This document shows, in pieces, positions 40,199-50,416 of a stretch of DNA of 64,000 nt (positions are counted from its first letter, which is position 1; each line of letters opens with the position of its first letter). Position numbers and translations under genes: made by a program. This DNA is from Chitinophagaceae bacterium (lineage in GTDB: Bacteria; Bacteroidota; Bacteroidia; Chitinophagales; Chitinophagaceae). The stretch is taken from contig JADKIE010000001.1 in NCBI GenBank assembly GCA_016721385.1, positions 552,501 to 616,500 of the forward strand. The letters run 5' to 3'. Below the pieces are notes generated by a model, which was not told the origin of the DNA, did no database searches, and saw only the letters and a list, made by a program, of their open reading frames with translations.

Positions 40199-41097
40199 TT
40201 ATTTTTTTAAAGAAAATTGCAAGCCAATTTCATGAGCTTCTGAGCCTCCCGAAAAAACATTTATAGGGTTTTCATAAATATCATAGGAGTATGTAAGTTT
40301 TATTTTTTGTAAAACTTTTACTCCGGCTTGTAAGCTCCAAAACTGATTCATGCGCCAATTTAGCCCTGCCCAAAATTTTTCCTTATAATCTAAATTCACT
40401 CCAAAATCAAATTCGCTGGGCGAATTTTGGATAAATCTTGCCATCGCATTTGGGATTAAGTAAATATCATCGCCTGTTTGAATTTTATAATTCGCCGTTA
40501 CGTTATAATGACGGTACAATCTTCCGCTTTCTTTAATATTAGATGCTCCTTCTGCAAAAGTTAATTTAGATTGAATTAACTGGCTTGCGGCAATACCAAC
40601 ACTTAATTTATCGTTTGTCCAATAAACACCTGCACCGGCATCTATACCAATTTTGCTACTGCTACCATTTAATAAAGGGTCGCTTCCCAAAGCGTCGGTT
40701 AATTTGGATTTATTAATGGCAAATTGCAAGGCTCTTAATTCAATGCCAAGTCCAAGTTTACTCTTTTCATTTTTAGACCTTACATGATACGAGTAAGCCA
40801 GTTGAATACCATTTCTACTGGTTGGACCGGTTTCGTCTCTATACAAATAACCGGCTAACCCTGCATTCATTTAGGCATATTAAAATCGCCATAGGCAATC
40901 ATAGTACGAGGGTGACCGGGGAAAGAAGCCCATTGACTTCTATACGATAATCCCAATAAATTATTATTGGAAATGCCTGCGGCTGCAGGATTGTACATGG
41001 AGTTGTGCTGTAAATATTGACTGGTAAAATGTAGTTGTTGGGCTGTACCCACAAAAAATACTGCCAGCAACAAAGCTGTTGCAAAAATTTTTCTCAT
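40199..41097 (-). CDS. PorP/SprF family type IX secretion membrane protein (one frameshift)
   Basis: This is an outer-membrane protein of about 300 residues. It has a signal peptide (MRKIFATALLLAVFFVGTAQ), the family opening LHFTSQYLQHNSMYNPAAAG with YRSQWASFPGHPRTMIAYGD, then barrel strands. The frame breaks at about 40873, where one A is missing. PorP/SprF proteins hold partner proteins with CHU_C-type C-termini at the surface, and such a partner is encoded just downstream. Confidence 0.9.
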
Positions 41098-41163
41098 CTG
41101 TTTATTATATTGATTGTTTTGGTGCTGGTAAGGTACTTTATAATAGAATAATATCCAAAAATA

Positions 41164-41484
41164 CTACTTTTTGGCTACCAGATTGTAGGAATTATCTATC
41201 ATTTCAAAAATGAGGCTTTTACTTAATACGCCGTTTACGATAACCGTATTCCAGTGTTTTTGTTCATGTGATAGCCGGGCAGCACTACTTCGGGGTATTT
41301 TTCCCGTAGTTCAATAGCTAAGTCAGGATTGCATTTTGCATTGAATTGCAAGGAGTATGATCTAAACCAAGTAATAAAAACACTTTTTCATTTACTTTAA
41401 ACACCAAAGTGTCTTCTCCAAAGGGAATCCTTCGGTTACATTTTCTTTTGTTAAAACATACTCTCTTAAGATTTCTGCATCCAT
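41164..41484 (-). CDS. MmcQ/YjbR family protein (about three frameshifts)
   Basis: No single frame is long, but joining three frames gives a complete protein of about 107 residues. It starts MDAEILREYVLTKENVTEGF at ATG 41484, continues LVFKVNEKVFLLLGLD, then NAKCNPDLAIELREKYPEVV with LPGYHMNKKHW, and ends IFEMIDNSYNLVAKK. This is the MmcQ/YjbR fold (CyaY-like, DNA-binding in some). Indels lie near 41427, 41345 and 41260. With this many breaks in 320 bases it could be a true pseudogene. Confidence 0.8.
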
Positions 41485-41486
41485 TT

Positions 41487-42092
41487 TTACTTTTTTATTA
41501 TTTCTACATTTTGCATATCATTTAGTTTGTGCAACACTTCCTGCATTCTTCCCTTTGGAATGCCAACGGTAATGCTGCAAAACAATTGTAACTCCTGACT
41601 AATAATGCTGCAGTTACATTGCTTTACAATTAACATTATTTCGTTCATTTGAGTATAATCGAATTGTATGGTATAAACTACTTCAATTTGCTTTTGCACA
41701 AGGGGTGTAACCTGCAATGCCAATGCTGTAGCCGTTTTATAAGCGTTTATTAATCCCGGAACCCCTAACAAAGTTCCTCCCCAATAACGTACAACCACAA
41801 CCGCCACATTGGTTATGTCTTTGCTATCTATTTGTCCTAAAATTGGTTTACCGGCTGTTCCGCTTGGTTCACCATCATCGCTGCTTCTAAACGTATTTCC
41901 ATCTGTACCTATCCGGTATGCAAAGCAATGATGTACAGCTTTTGGATGTTCTTTTTTTAAAGCTTGCAAATAACTTTTAAACTCATCTGCAGTATTAATT
42001 GGATAAGCGTATGCAATAAATTTACTGCCTCTGTCTTTAAATTCGGCGCTGGATGCCTGCACTATGGTATTATAATATTCTTGATTATTCAT
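41487..42092 (-). CDS. YigZ/IMPACT family protein
   Basis: This is a protein of about 201 residues. ATG 42092 gives the family start MNNQEYYNTIVQASSAEFKD. The conserved core PKAVHHCFAYRIG, RSSDDGEPSGTAGKPILGQI and VVVVRYWGGTLLGVPGLINA is complete. The UPF0029 (IMPACT) domain is thought to act in translation control, but the bacterial role is not settled. It ends 2 bases before the YjbR-like gene. Confidence 0.9.
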   Translation of the reverse strand: MNNQEYYNTIVQASSAEFKDRGSKFIAYAYPINTADEFKSYLQALKKEHPKAVHHCFAYRIGTDGNTFRSSDDGEPSGTAGKPILGQIDSKDITNVAVVVVRYWGGTLLGVPGLINAYKTATALALQVTPLVQKQIEVVYTIQFDYTQMNEIMLIVKQCNCSIISQELQLFCSITVGIPKGRMQEVLHKLNDMQNVEIIKK

Positions 42093-42093
42093 T

Positions 42094-42978
42094 TTACCCA
42101 TAAGCAATTAATGCAATAGCAATTAGTGATAAGCCAATGCCAAGCCAGTTTAAAGTTGAAAGTTTTTCTTTAAATAAAACCCATGCTGCAACTGCACTAA
42201 ATAAAACGATACCCATATTATTTACAGGTATTATTGCCGATGAATTTCCCTGATAAGCTGTAATTACTTTTCCTAAAAACCAAATTGAAAAATAGTTGGG
42301 CACACCAATTATAACTCCAGCTAATACAGCTTTATAAGAAAACTGTTGTTTGCCGGTTGCAAATTGTAACCCTAAAATAACAAGCCCTATACAGCCGGCA
42401 ATTGAAAATGCAGTAATTAAAAAATTATTAAAATTATCGGTTGGATTATTAAAAAAAGTATTTTTTACATATACGATTAACGTATCCAGCAAGCCACTGC
42501 CAACAAACAAAATAATGGGCAACAATAATAAAAGCTGATTAAACTTTTTTTCTTTTCCGTTTGTACTTGCAGAGGGATAACAAGTAAGCACTACTGCCGT
42601 TAGTGCTACAATGATTCCAATAATTTTTAATGCAGTAGAATTTTCGTTGTACAAATAAAGAGAAAAAATAAATGGAATAACCATTGATAATTTATTTGCT
42701 ACAGATGCAACTGCCACACCCAACTTTTGGGTTGTAAATCCAATTGCATTAAAAATACTTATAAACATTACACCCATTACAACTGCCCACACAAACCAGG
42801 ATGCGTTTATGTTTTCTTTATTTAGCGGAAACGAATTATTAAAAACAGAGCCTGTAATTACACAAGCAATGTAGTTAAATACAATTGCTTGCAGGGTATT
42901 TATGTTAAGCCATTGCAACACTTTAAATGATAGTGTTAAGTACGAACTGAATAAAATGCTTCCTATTAAATATATCAT
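42094..42978 (-). CDS. EamA/DMT family transporter
   Basis: This is a 294-residue inner-membrane protein with ten hydrophobic segments in two EamA-like halves, ending WVLFKEKLSTLNWLGIGLSL. Drug/metabolite transporters export amino acids, sugars or drugs. The substrate is unknown. Its start overlaps the end of ribD by 4 bases, so the two are coupled. Confidence 0.87.
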   Translation of the reverse strand: MIYLIGSILFSSYLTLSFKVLQWLNINTLQAIVFNYIACVITGSVFNNSFPLNKENINASWFVWAVVMGVMFISIFNAIGFTTQKLGVAVASVANKLSMVIPFIFSLYLYNENSTALKIIGIIVALTAVVLTCYPSASTNGKEKKFNQLLLLLPIILFVGSGLLDTLIVYVKNTFFNNPTDNFNNFLITAFSIAGCIGLVILGLQFATGKQQFSYKAVLAGVIIGVPNYFSIWFLGKVITAYQGNSSAIIPVNNMGIVLFSAVAAWVLFKEKLSTLNWLGIGLSLIAIALIAYG

Positions 42979-44021
42979 GCGTTATTGTTTGTAAAGTATT
43001 CAATTTTATCTGTTAAAAAATAATGGCTGCCTGTTAATTTTTCATATTGCAATTCAGGGGCATTTAATCCATCCGAAATTGTAAGCACTGTATTGGTAAT
43101 AATCCTTGCTTCATCCCATAAATTAGTATCAATAAAAGATTGAAGCAATTTTGCACCTCCTTCTACAATTACAGATTGTATTTGTAAGGTGTAAAGTATG
43201 TTCAATATTTCAGAAATATTTTTTTCTTTTTCACTTATTTTGTAATAAGAAAATATTTTATCCTCTTTTTGTTTTTGGCCATTAAATACAATTGTTTTAA
43301 CAGTACCATCAAACAATTGCAAAGATGCAGGGAGTTTTAAATTTATATCTACCACTATCCTGACCGAATTGTTGCCAAAATAATCCCGCACTGTTAATGC
43401 AGGATTATCTTTTAACGCTGTATTTGAACCTATCATTATTGAGGCTTCCTCGCTACGCCATTTATGTACCAGTTTGTTGGTAATACTATTTGATATTAAG
43501 GTTCTTTCTACTCCGTTATCACTAATTTTTGCATTTTCACTTTGTGCCCATTTTAAAATGATGTATGGCCGCTTGTTTTGATTATAGCAAAAAAAACGTT
43601 TATTCAACGAAATACATTTGTGCTCTAAAACTTCCACAACTACCTCTACTCCACTATCTGTTAACCGCTTAATACCTTTTCCATTTACTTCCTCATAATT
43701 ATCTTTGCACCCAATTACTACTTTGGGTATTTTGTTTTTTACAATTAAGTCTGTGCAAGGTGGCGTTTTGCCAAAATGATTGCAAGGTTCCAATGAAACA
43801 TATAAAGTACTTCGTTGAATTAGATGCTTATTTTCTTCTGCAACACTATTTATACAATTTACCTCGGCATGTGCCTGACCATATTTTTGATGATATCCTT
43901 CTCCGATAATTGTATTTTTATACACCAAAACTGCGCCAACCATAGGGTTTGGAGCAACATTACCTTTACCCAATTGGGCAAGTTGTAGGCACCGAAGCAT
44001 GTATTTTTCATCAATTGTCAA
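42975..44021 (-). CDS. ribD: Bifunctional riboflavin deaminase/reductase
   Basis: This enzyme makes the second and third conversions of riboflavin synthesis. The deaminase domain has HAEVNCINSV and the zinc motif EPCNHFGKTPPCTDLIV. The reductase domain follows (KRPYIILKWAQSENAKISDN, RIVVDINLKLPASL, VIVEGGAKLLQSFID). I choose TTG 44021, which gives TIDEKYMLRCLQLAQLGKGN as in relatives. The frame is open to 44066, also a TTG. It is divergent from prmC. Confidence 0.93.
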   Translation of the reverse strand: MTIDEKYMLRCLQLAQLGKGNVAPNPMVGAVLVYKNTIIGEGYHQKYGQAHAEVNCINSVAEENKHLIQRSTLYVSLEPCNHFGKTPPCTDLIVKNKIPKVVIGCKDNYEEVNGKGIKRLTDSGVEVVVEVLEHKCISLNKRFFCYNQNKRPYIILKWAQSENAKISDNGVERTLISNSITNKLVHKWRSEEASIMIGSNTALKDNPALTVRDYFGNNSVRIVVDINLKLPASLQLFDGTVKTIVFNGQKQKEDKIFSYYKISEKEKNISEILNILYTLQIQSVIVEGGAKLLQSFIDTNLWDEARIITNTVLTISDGLNAPELQYEKLTGSHYFLTDKIEYFTNNNA

Positions 44022-44065
44022 GCAACAAAAATAAGCATCAAAAAATAAAGTATGTTTGTTATACA

Positions 44066-44957
44066 ATGATTAAGGATTTATATCGAAATTTTTTGATTCA
44101 ATTACAGGGAATTTATTCCTTAAGCGAAGCCACCAACATTACCGATTGGGTGTTTGAGCATACTGCCCATGTAAAAAAAACAGATATTGTAAAAACCCCA
44201 ACCTTACAGGTTAGTGAAAGTGTACGGCAAAAACTGCACAATAATCTTACCCAACTACTTGCACAAACCTGTGCAGTATGTGTTACATCAGGCATGGTTT
44301 TACAATTTAAGTTTTAAAGTAAACAAACATACATTAATACCCAGGCCCGAAACCGAAGAATTGGTAGAGTTAATATTAAAAGACCTGCGTTTTACAACTT
44401 TTGATACGCAAAATAAAATTAGTTTCAATGCATCTAATTTGTCAAATAATGTTCAACTATTGGATATTGGAACTGGCAGTGGTTGCATACCAATAGCCAT
44501 AAAAAAAAATATTCCGTTAGCCAGTGTAACTTCTGTAGATGTTAGTAAAAAAGCCTTAACTGTTGCCAAACAAAATGCACAAACACATAATACTTCTATC
44601 CATTTTATAGAGCTAAATTTTTTAGATGAAGCTACATGGAACAGTTTGCCTTTTTTTGATATTATTGTAAGTAATCCACCTTACATACCTGCAAAAGAAA
44701 AAGAAAAGCTAGACCAAAATGTAACGCTATTTGAGCCACATACAGCCTTGTTTGTGCCCAACGAAAACCCCTTACTATTTTACGAAAAAATTGCTTCCTT
44801 TGCAAAAGATCATTTAAACTATAATGGTAAAGTATATGTAGAAACACACGAACATTTTGCGAAAGAAGTTGCAACAACTTTTAGCAAACATTGCTCTCAC
44901 ACCCAAGTTGTAAAAGATATTTTTGGCAAAGAAAGAATGGTAATAGCTTTTTATTAA
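44066..44957 (+). CDS. prmC: Peptide chain release factor N5-glutamine methyltransferase (one frameshift)
   Basis: This enzyme methylates the GGQ glutamine of release factors. ATG 44066 starts MIKDLYRNFLIQLQGIYSLS. The SAM site is LLDIGTGSGCIPIAIKK and the catalytic motif is FFDIIVSNPPYIPAKEKEKL. The C-terminus VKDIFGKERMVIAFY is typical. The frame breaks at about 44262, between TQLLA and HKPVQYVLHQA. About 297 residues is normal. Confidence 0.93.
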
Positions 44958-44965
44958 ACTATCTT

Positions 44966-45367
44966 TTATTTTTGTGCTACATTAAACCCTGCTTTGGCAC
45001 CAGCCCTTTTTGCGGCATAAAATATTTTAAAAATATCGCCATATTTACTCAATGTATCGGCAGCAATAACAATTGAAAGTGTATCAGGCTTTACTTTATC
45101 GGCTTCTCTTTTTACAGCAGAATCTAACTCGGCAAAGCTAATAGGCGTTTGCCCCATAAACAATTTACCCTCTTTATTTAAACCTACGGTTACACTCTGC
45201 CTCATTTTAGAATCGCTTTTGCCGTTTGGTAAATTTGTTTTAATAACGTTAGGATTAGCCAACGTAGATATTAACAGGAAAAACATTAATAGTATAAATA
45301 AAATATCATTCAATGGACCCGTATCCACTTCACTATGCGATTCTCTTAATTTGTGTCTTAAATTCAT
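44966..45367 (-). CDS. exbD: ExbD/TolR family protein
   Basis: This 133-residue inner-membrane protein has one membrane segment (LNDILFILLMFFLLISTLAN) with the functional aspartate. A periplasmic domain follows. It works with the ExbB/TolQ channel, encoded just upstream on the same strand, to pass the proton motive force to an outer-membrane system. There is no TonB gene in the window. Confidence 0.92.
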   Translation of the reverse strand: MNLRHKLRESHSEVDTGPLNDILFILLMFFLLISTLANPNVIKTNLPNGKSDSKMRQSVTVGLNKEGKLFMGQTPISFAELDSAVKREADKVKPDTLSIVIAADTLSKYGDIFKIFYAAKRAGAKAGFNVAQK

Positions 45368-45403
45368 TTTATGCTTTTTAGTTGTATAAAAACAACCTAA
45401 TAA

Positions 45404-46044
45404 TTATTTTGTAGGCTCTTGTAAAATATCAACAAACTCGGCACTTGCCGCTTCCATTTTATTTACCGTTTTATCAATCATGGTGTTTAAAAAACTGTAC
45501 CCTAAAAATGCCAGAATACCAATAATTAAACCTGTGGCAGATGTAATCATTTTACGTACATCGAATCAGCAATATCGCTAATGGCAGGATTTGCAGCCGC
45601 AGCAAAGTCTTTTAATAATAATATTAGTCCAAAAATTGTACCCACAAAACCAAACAAAGGTGCAATACGGGATATTACAGAAAGTATGTTTAAGTTTTTT
45701 TCCATTTTATACACTTCTAGTTTGCCCACATTATCCATACTTTTTTCAATGGCATCTATTGGCTTTCCAATACGTTGCAAGCCTTTATCAATCATTCGGG
45801 CAACAGGGTTGTTGGTATTTTTTGCCAAACTACGGGCAGCGGTTACATTTCCATTAACAACATGGTCACGTATTATGCTCATAAAATTTTCTTCAATTTT
45901 ACTTGCTTTTTTAATGGCTATTAATCTTTCAATAAAAAAGAAAATTGCCAATCCAAACAATATTGCCAACGGAATCATAAGCACACCACCTTTTACCAAA
46001 AGGCCCATTACGCTTTCGTTTTTTGCGGCTAATGCCTTAGCCAT
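45404..46044 (-). CDS. exbB: ExbB/TolQ/MotA family proton channel (one frameshift)
   Basis: This is a protein of about 214 residues with three membrane segments (LLVKGGVLMIPLAILFGLAI, IAPLFGFVGTIFGLILLLKD, and TSATGLIIGILAFLGYSFLN). The last lies after a frame break at about 45560 and ends in MEAASAEFVDILQEPTK. The family pattern PLFGFVGTIFGLI is plain. It is followed after 36 bases by exbD. Confidence 0.92.
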
Positions 46045-46210
46045 CCCTGTACTGTCAATCTGTAAAAAATATCTAACATGTATAACTGATTTTAGGTTTT
46101 TAACAACAATTGTATTCTATAATTGTGCCAAAAATAAATTGTTTTGCAATGAAACGAAACAAATATACATAAGCTGCACAATAAAATGTTAATGTTACAC
46201 TTCAATATAT

Positions 46211-46240
46211 AAAAAACTCCCAATCACTTGGGAGCTTTTA
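46211..46240 (-). terminator. Terminator after the band-7 gene
   Basis: CTCCCAA and TTGGGAG form a 7-bp stem (46217-46234) next to A and T runs, just past the stop of the leftward gene at 46265. A short direct repeat CTTATTACTT (46241 and 46261) lies between. Confidence 0.65.
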
Positions 46241-46264
46241 CTTATTACTTTGTACAATTACTTA

Positions 46265-47191
46265 TTACTTTTTCCCTTCCATTTGCTGCATGGCCATTAT
46301 CTGGCGCATAGTTTTTTCCATTCCTTCGCTGCTACCATCCAAGAAAATAACATTTCCTTTTCCATATTCCGCAAAATTTTTAATGGCTTCTGTCCACATA
46401 CTAAATAAAATTACGGTAGTATCTAAATTAGCCTGTTTCATTTGCTCAGCAGCCTGGCTCATACCCTTGGCTACTTCTTCTCTAAACAGCGCAACACCTT
46501 GCGCTCTTAACTGAGCAGCTTGTCTTGCGGCCTCGGCAGCAATTTTTATTGAGTTACCTTCTGCCTCAGCAGCTTTTGTTTTTGTAATTAATAATGCCTG
46601 CCCTTCGTTTTCGGCAGCGGCCTTTAAGTTGTTACTGGCTACAACTTTACTCATACTTTCAATAATAGCCTGATCAAAAGTGATATCATTAATTTGCAAA
46701 TCCAACAAATGATAACCCCACTCTTCTAACGATGCATCTACATGTTCTTTTACAAACTCAACAATATCTCTCCGCAAACCTAAAATTTCCGATTGTTTTT
46801 TTGTAGCAACAAAGGCCCTTATATTTCCTTCAATTGTACGTACCAATGCCTGCATTAAATCTTTATCGCTAATAAATTTAAAGGCCACTTTGCGTATGGT
46901 ATCTTCCTGCTCATTTTGTACAGCATACAACAACATACTTTTAAAATATACATTTGCCTGATCAACCGTTACGGCCTGAAACTCCAACTCAACCGATCGG
47001 TTTTGAATACTGATTCTACGATAAATTTGATCAATAAAAGGGATTTTCCAGTTTAATCCGGCCCGTTTTACACCGGCATATTTTCCCAGCCTTGTAATTA
47101 CGCCAATTGTGCCCTGATTAATAGTAAATAAGCCACTTGAAATAATAGCTAAAATTGGTATCCAATACCAATAATCTTTTAAAAATTCCAT
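46265..47191 (-). CDS. SPFH/band 7 membrane protein (stomatin-like, paraslipin)
   Basis: This 308-residue protein has one N-terminal membrane segment (YWYWIPILAIISSGLFTI) and a band 7 domain (GVITRLGKYAGVKRAGLNWK, QNRSVELEFQAVTVDQANVY). A coiled coil (AAAENEGQALLITKTKAAEA, GNSIKIAAEAARQAAQLRAQ) follows, then a tail ending RQIMAMQQMEGKK. These proteins form membrane scaffolds. It is a single gene here, with no NfeD gene alongside. The frame is intact. Confidence 0.9.
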   Translation of the reverse strand: MEFLKDYWYWIPILAIISSGLFTINQGTIGVITRLGKYAGVKRAGLNWKIPFIDQIYRRISIQNRSVELEFQAVTVDQANVYFKSMLLYAVQNEQEDTIRKVAFKFISDKDLMQALVRTIEGNIRAFVATKKQSEILGLRRDIVEFVKEHVDASLEEWGYHLLDLQINDITFDQAIIESMSKVVASNNLKAAAENEGQALLITKTKAAEAEGNSIKIAAEAARQAAQLRAQGVALFREEVAKGMSQAAEQMKQANLDTTVILFSMWTEAIKNFAEYGKGNVIFLDGSSEGMEKTMRQIMAMQQMEGKK

Positions 47192-47247
47192 AGTTGTAAA
47201 TTTTTATTGAAGGTAGATATTTTTTTTGTGTACTTAGCATTAAATCT

Positions 47248-47291
47248 TTGTTCGGCCTTAGTGGCGTCGCACTCTTCTGCTTTGTATCTTT
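47248..47291 (-). repeat. Dispersed upstream element, copy 5 (TGCGACGCCA type)
   Basis: On the minus strand it reads GCAGAAGAGTGCGACGCCAC, then TAAGGCCGAACAA, upstream of the band-7 gene and in its orientation. The plus-strand gene at 47307 starts 16 bases past the element. Confidence 0.6.
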
Positions 47292-47306
47292 ACTCAAATT
47301 TTATCA

Positions 47307-47882
47307 ATGCGTAAAAAGCCCATTTTAATTATTCTTTCCATAGCTGTAGCTGCCATTGCCGTGGCGTTTACGCTAAATTACATCCAAAAGAAAAAACTTA
47401 GTATAAAAAATGTTGTTATTACTCAAAAGCTAAAATCAAATACCGACAATGCTTGTGCCACAATAATTCCCAATCCATCCGGCTATGTTAACGATTTTGT
47501 ACATCTTTTTACAGAAGCTCAACGTTGGCAGCTTGACTCGTTAATTGGATTACACGAAAAACAAACTACCAATCAAATTGCTTTAGTTACTCTTGATAGC
47601 TCTATGCTTGGCACTTGTAATTTAGCCGATTATACAAAAGAACTGGGTAATCAATGGGGTGTAGGCCAAAAAGAAAAAAATAATGGTTGTGTATTTGCTA
47701 TTTGTGTAGCACCCAAAAAAGTACGAATTAATAATGGTTATGGTATAGAAAAATTAATTACCAATGCAGAAACACAAACCATAATTGACTCGGTAATAAT
47801 TCCAAATTATAAGCAAGAAAAATTATTTGAAGGTACCTTTTTAGGGTTGCAAAAATTGATGGGAAAGATTGGTGGAAAGTAA
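47307..47882 (+). CDS. TPM domain (YgcG-like) protein
   Basis: This 191-residue protein has an N-terminal signal anchor (IILSIAVAAIAVAFTLNYIQ) and a TPM domain: PSGYVNDFVHLFTEAQRWQL, TTNQIALVTLDSSML, NQWGVGQKEKNNGCVFAICV and INNGYGIEKLITNAETQTI. The domain has been called a phosphatase in plants and is linked to photosystem and membrane upkeep. The bacterial role is unsettled. Confidence 0.88.
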   Translation: MRKKPILIILSIAVAAIAVAFTLNYIQKKKLSIKNVVITQKLKSNTDNACATIIPNPSGYVNDFVHLFTEAQRWQLDSLIGLHEKQTTNQIALVTLDSSMLGTCNLADYTKELGNQWGVGQKEKNNGCVFAICVAPKKVRINNGYGIEKLITNAETQTIIDSVIIPNYKQEKLFEGTFLGLQKLMGKIGGK

Positions 47883-47997
47883 GCCTAATAAGTTTAACCG
47901 CTATTTTACATAAGTGGTAATTAAAGTTTCAAAGGGATACTTAATTTTATTTGTGACTTAGTAACATAAACAGCTAAATTTATTTAAACAAAAAAAT

Positions 47998-49089
47998 ATG
48001 AAATTATTTTCATTCTTTCTAAGCATAGTCTTAACCCTTACTTTAAATGCACAAAACACCGCATTGCAAGATTCCATTTATCAAAATAACTTATATGCCA
48101 CTTCAAAAATTGAATTCGAAAACTACGAAAAGCAACACGGCAAATACATTGAAACAAATAATGTAAAAATGCATTACCTAACTTGGGGAAACCCAAGCAA
48201 CACTCCCTTGGTATGGGTACATGGCACATACAGCAATGGTTACGAATTACTGGAAATTATAGATTCGCTGGTTAAAAAAGACTTGTATGTTATTGCAATT
48301 GATTACTATGGGCATGGCTTTACACCCATTCCTAAAAAAGAAATTTCTATTTACCATGTGGCAGATGATATAAAATTTCTTTTAAATAAATTAAAAATAA
48401 AAAAAACAATTATTGGTGGTTGGTCAAGAGGTGGAAGTATTTCTACAGCATTTTACGATGCTTATCCATCAAGTGTATTAGGTTTAATATTGGAAGATGG
48501 GGGCTCGGTTGCATGGGATGTTAATAATCACAAACAACAAATTGATACATATAGTAAAGAAACTGAAGAGTATTATAAAAACAGAAAAGAAAATACCTAT
48601 ACAACCGAATTTGATGCTTACTGGTTGTTATATAACAATTGGGGTATTAAAGGAAAGAAAGATTTAAAATTAAAAAAAGAAATTTTTACATGCATAGCCC
48701 GTATAAAAAAATCCGAAGAAAACAAATGGCTTATTAATCCGGGAGTTGAGGTAATTACCGGGGAGCAAAATGCGGAGCAGGATTTAGCCAATATTTTTAA
48801 ACCGTTTGCCGCAAAAGAGTTATTTGGAGCATCTACACACCTGCTTAACCCAAAAATTATTTACAGAAATTTAGATGTACCCATGCTTATTTTTGATCCG
48901 TTAAGTAAAAACGATTGGTACGATTTTGAAGCAGAAAATACTAAGCTAACGCAAACATATCCGCTATTAATTACACATAAAATTTACCAAAACACATGGC
49001 ATGGTGTAAAAGATGAAAGACCTGTTGAGTTTTTAAAGGATGTTGATGTGTTTTTAAAAAAACTTAAAGAGTTTTACAAAAAGAAGTAA
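47998..49089 (+). CDS. Secreted alpha/beta hydrolase
   Basis: This 363-residue protein has a signal peptide (MKLFSFFLSIVLTLTLNAQN) and an alpha/beta hydrolase fold with VWVHGTYSNGYELLEIIDSL, the nucleophile elbow IIGGWSRGGSISTAF and a late histidine in YQNTWHGVKDERPVEFLKDV. It may be an esterase or peptidase; the substrate is unknown. The frame is intact. The stops of this gene and of the OmpA gene converge, 16 bases apart. Confidence 0.88.
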   Translation: MKLFSFFLSIVLTLTLNAQNTALQDSIYQNNLYATSKIEFENYEKQHGKYIETNNVKMHYLTWGNPSNTPLVWVHGTYSNGYELLEIIDSLVKKDLYVIAIDYYGHGFTPIPKKEISIYHVADDIKFLLNKLKIKKTIIGGWSRGGSISTAFYDAYPSSVLGLILEDGGSVAWDVNNHKQQIDTYSKETEEYYKNRKENTYTTEFDAYWLLYNNWGIKGKKDLKLKKEIFTCIARIKKSEENKWLINPGVEVITGEQNAEQDLANIFKPFAAKELFGASTHLLNPKIIYRNLDVPMLIFDPLSKNDWYDFEAENTKLTQTYPLLITHKIYQNTWHGVKDERPVEFLKDVDVFLKKLKEFYKKK

Positions 49090-49105
49090 AGATGTGAACC
49101 ATAAC

Positions 49106-50221
49106 TTATTTTACTAACTCAGAATAAGTCACTATTATTTCCACCCTTCTGTTTAATTGCTTGCCTTGTAAAATTTTGTTACTGGCCCTGGGCATAGTTT
49201 GCCCTTTACCAAATGCTTGTACCTTTAAAGCTAATTCCGGCAACTTAGTAAGTAAATATTCTTTAATGCTATTAGCCCTTTCATAAGATAGCCTTTCATT
49301 TTTAATGCTATCGCCTGTATTATCTGTATGGCCAATTATGTTAATACTATTAATTTTTATAACATTCAATTGGTTAATCAAACTATCTAAAATTTTAGAA
49401 ACTCCTTTTGAAATATTGGATTTATTAACCTCAAATAATAAGCCCGAAATTACAATTGTATCTATCTTAATTTTAAATACAGGTTTAGGTATTTCATCCG
49501 GAAATGCTTTTATATTTTCGCTATGCCTGTAATTTTGAGCAAATAATTTATCAACAGATAATTCGTACGTTAAACATGGAGCAAGGTTACTTTTAGGCTT
49601 TAATAACACTTCGTCAATAAAATAAAATACATCCCCGCTTTTATTCATCGCCTCACTCATTTCATAAACTATTTTAGGCAAACCTTGAGTAGTAAATAAA
49701 AAAAACTTTTCATTACCTCTGGCAGTGTACTCATACGTTACATGCTTCCATTCATCTCTGTAATCAGCATCAAAATTGTTTGGTGCAATTGTAATTATGG
49801 ATGCTGTATCGAGTTTATGTATGGTATTTAGCGTTGGTTCGTCATGTGTAAAGTATAAAGCCAAATTTGTAAATTTTATTTTTTTAATAGAGATAAAAAA
49901 AGATAAAATATATTTTTCATTTGCAACCAACGGGCAGCATAACCCTGTATAAACATAACGGGGTTTATTAAAATTCTCCAGCACACTACCAACTGGCAAA
50001 TACAAAACACTATTACCATATACGGGTTTAGGCAATAACCTTCCATTTACACCATGATTGGTTGCCGGAATATTAAACCAGCTTCCGGTGCACAATCGAC
50101 ATGATATTCAATGCAATTATTTACGGCTTCAAAACTGGGGTTGGCAAAAGGTTTTGAGCATACGTTATGTAATTAAAAAAAGACAGGAAATTAATAATGC
50201 TATTTTTGGTGTTTGTATCAT
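49106..50221 (-). CDS. OmpA family outer-membrane protein (frameshifted N-terminus)
   Basis: This is a protein of about 370 residues with a C-terminal OmpA peptidoglycan-binding domain (SINIIGHTDNTGDSIKNERL, SYERANSIKEYLLTKLPEL and the final NRRVEIIVTYSE). The N-terminal region is a carbohydrate-binding-like beta domain. The N-terminus is broken, but the sequence LLPNPSFEAVNNCIEYHVDC, usual for this group, can be read in another frame. The signal peptide (MIQTPKIALLISCLFLIT) starts at ATG 50221. At least two indels lie between 50085 and 50175. It borders the prophage, whose left end lies in its upstream region. Confidence 0.85.
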
Positions 50222-50375
50222 TTTAATAAAATGGTCAAAAATGCTACGTTACAAGTCGACAGATGTAAAGGGGGTAAAACGAAACGACCAAAAATAACAA
50301 AATAAAAAAAGTGCGAAAATGCACGCCCATACCACATTTCAACCGTTTTTTCATATTTTAGTAAATAAAACGTAC

Positions 50376-50405
50376 TGGTTAATTAGCTTCCATTTGTGGT
50401 TAATT
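50376..50405. repeat. Direct repeats TGGTTAATT near the prophage left end
   Basis: TGGTTAATT occurs at 50376-50384 and 50397-50405, 21 bases apart, in the gene-free stretch that must contain the phage end. They may be transposase-binding sites. A small hairpin GTGC-GAAAAT-GCAC at 50311-50324 also lies in this stretch. Confidence 0.35.
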
Positions 50406-50416
50406 GTGCCGACACC

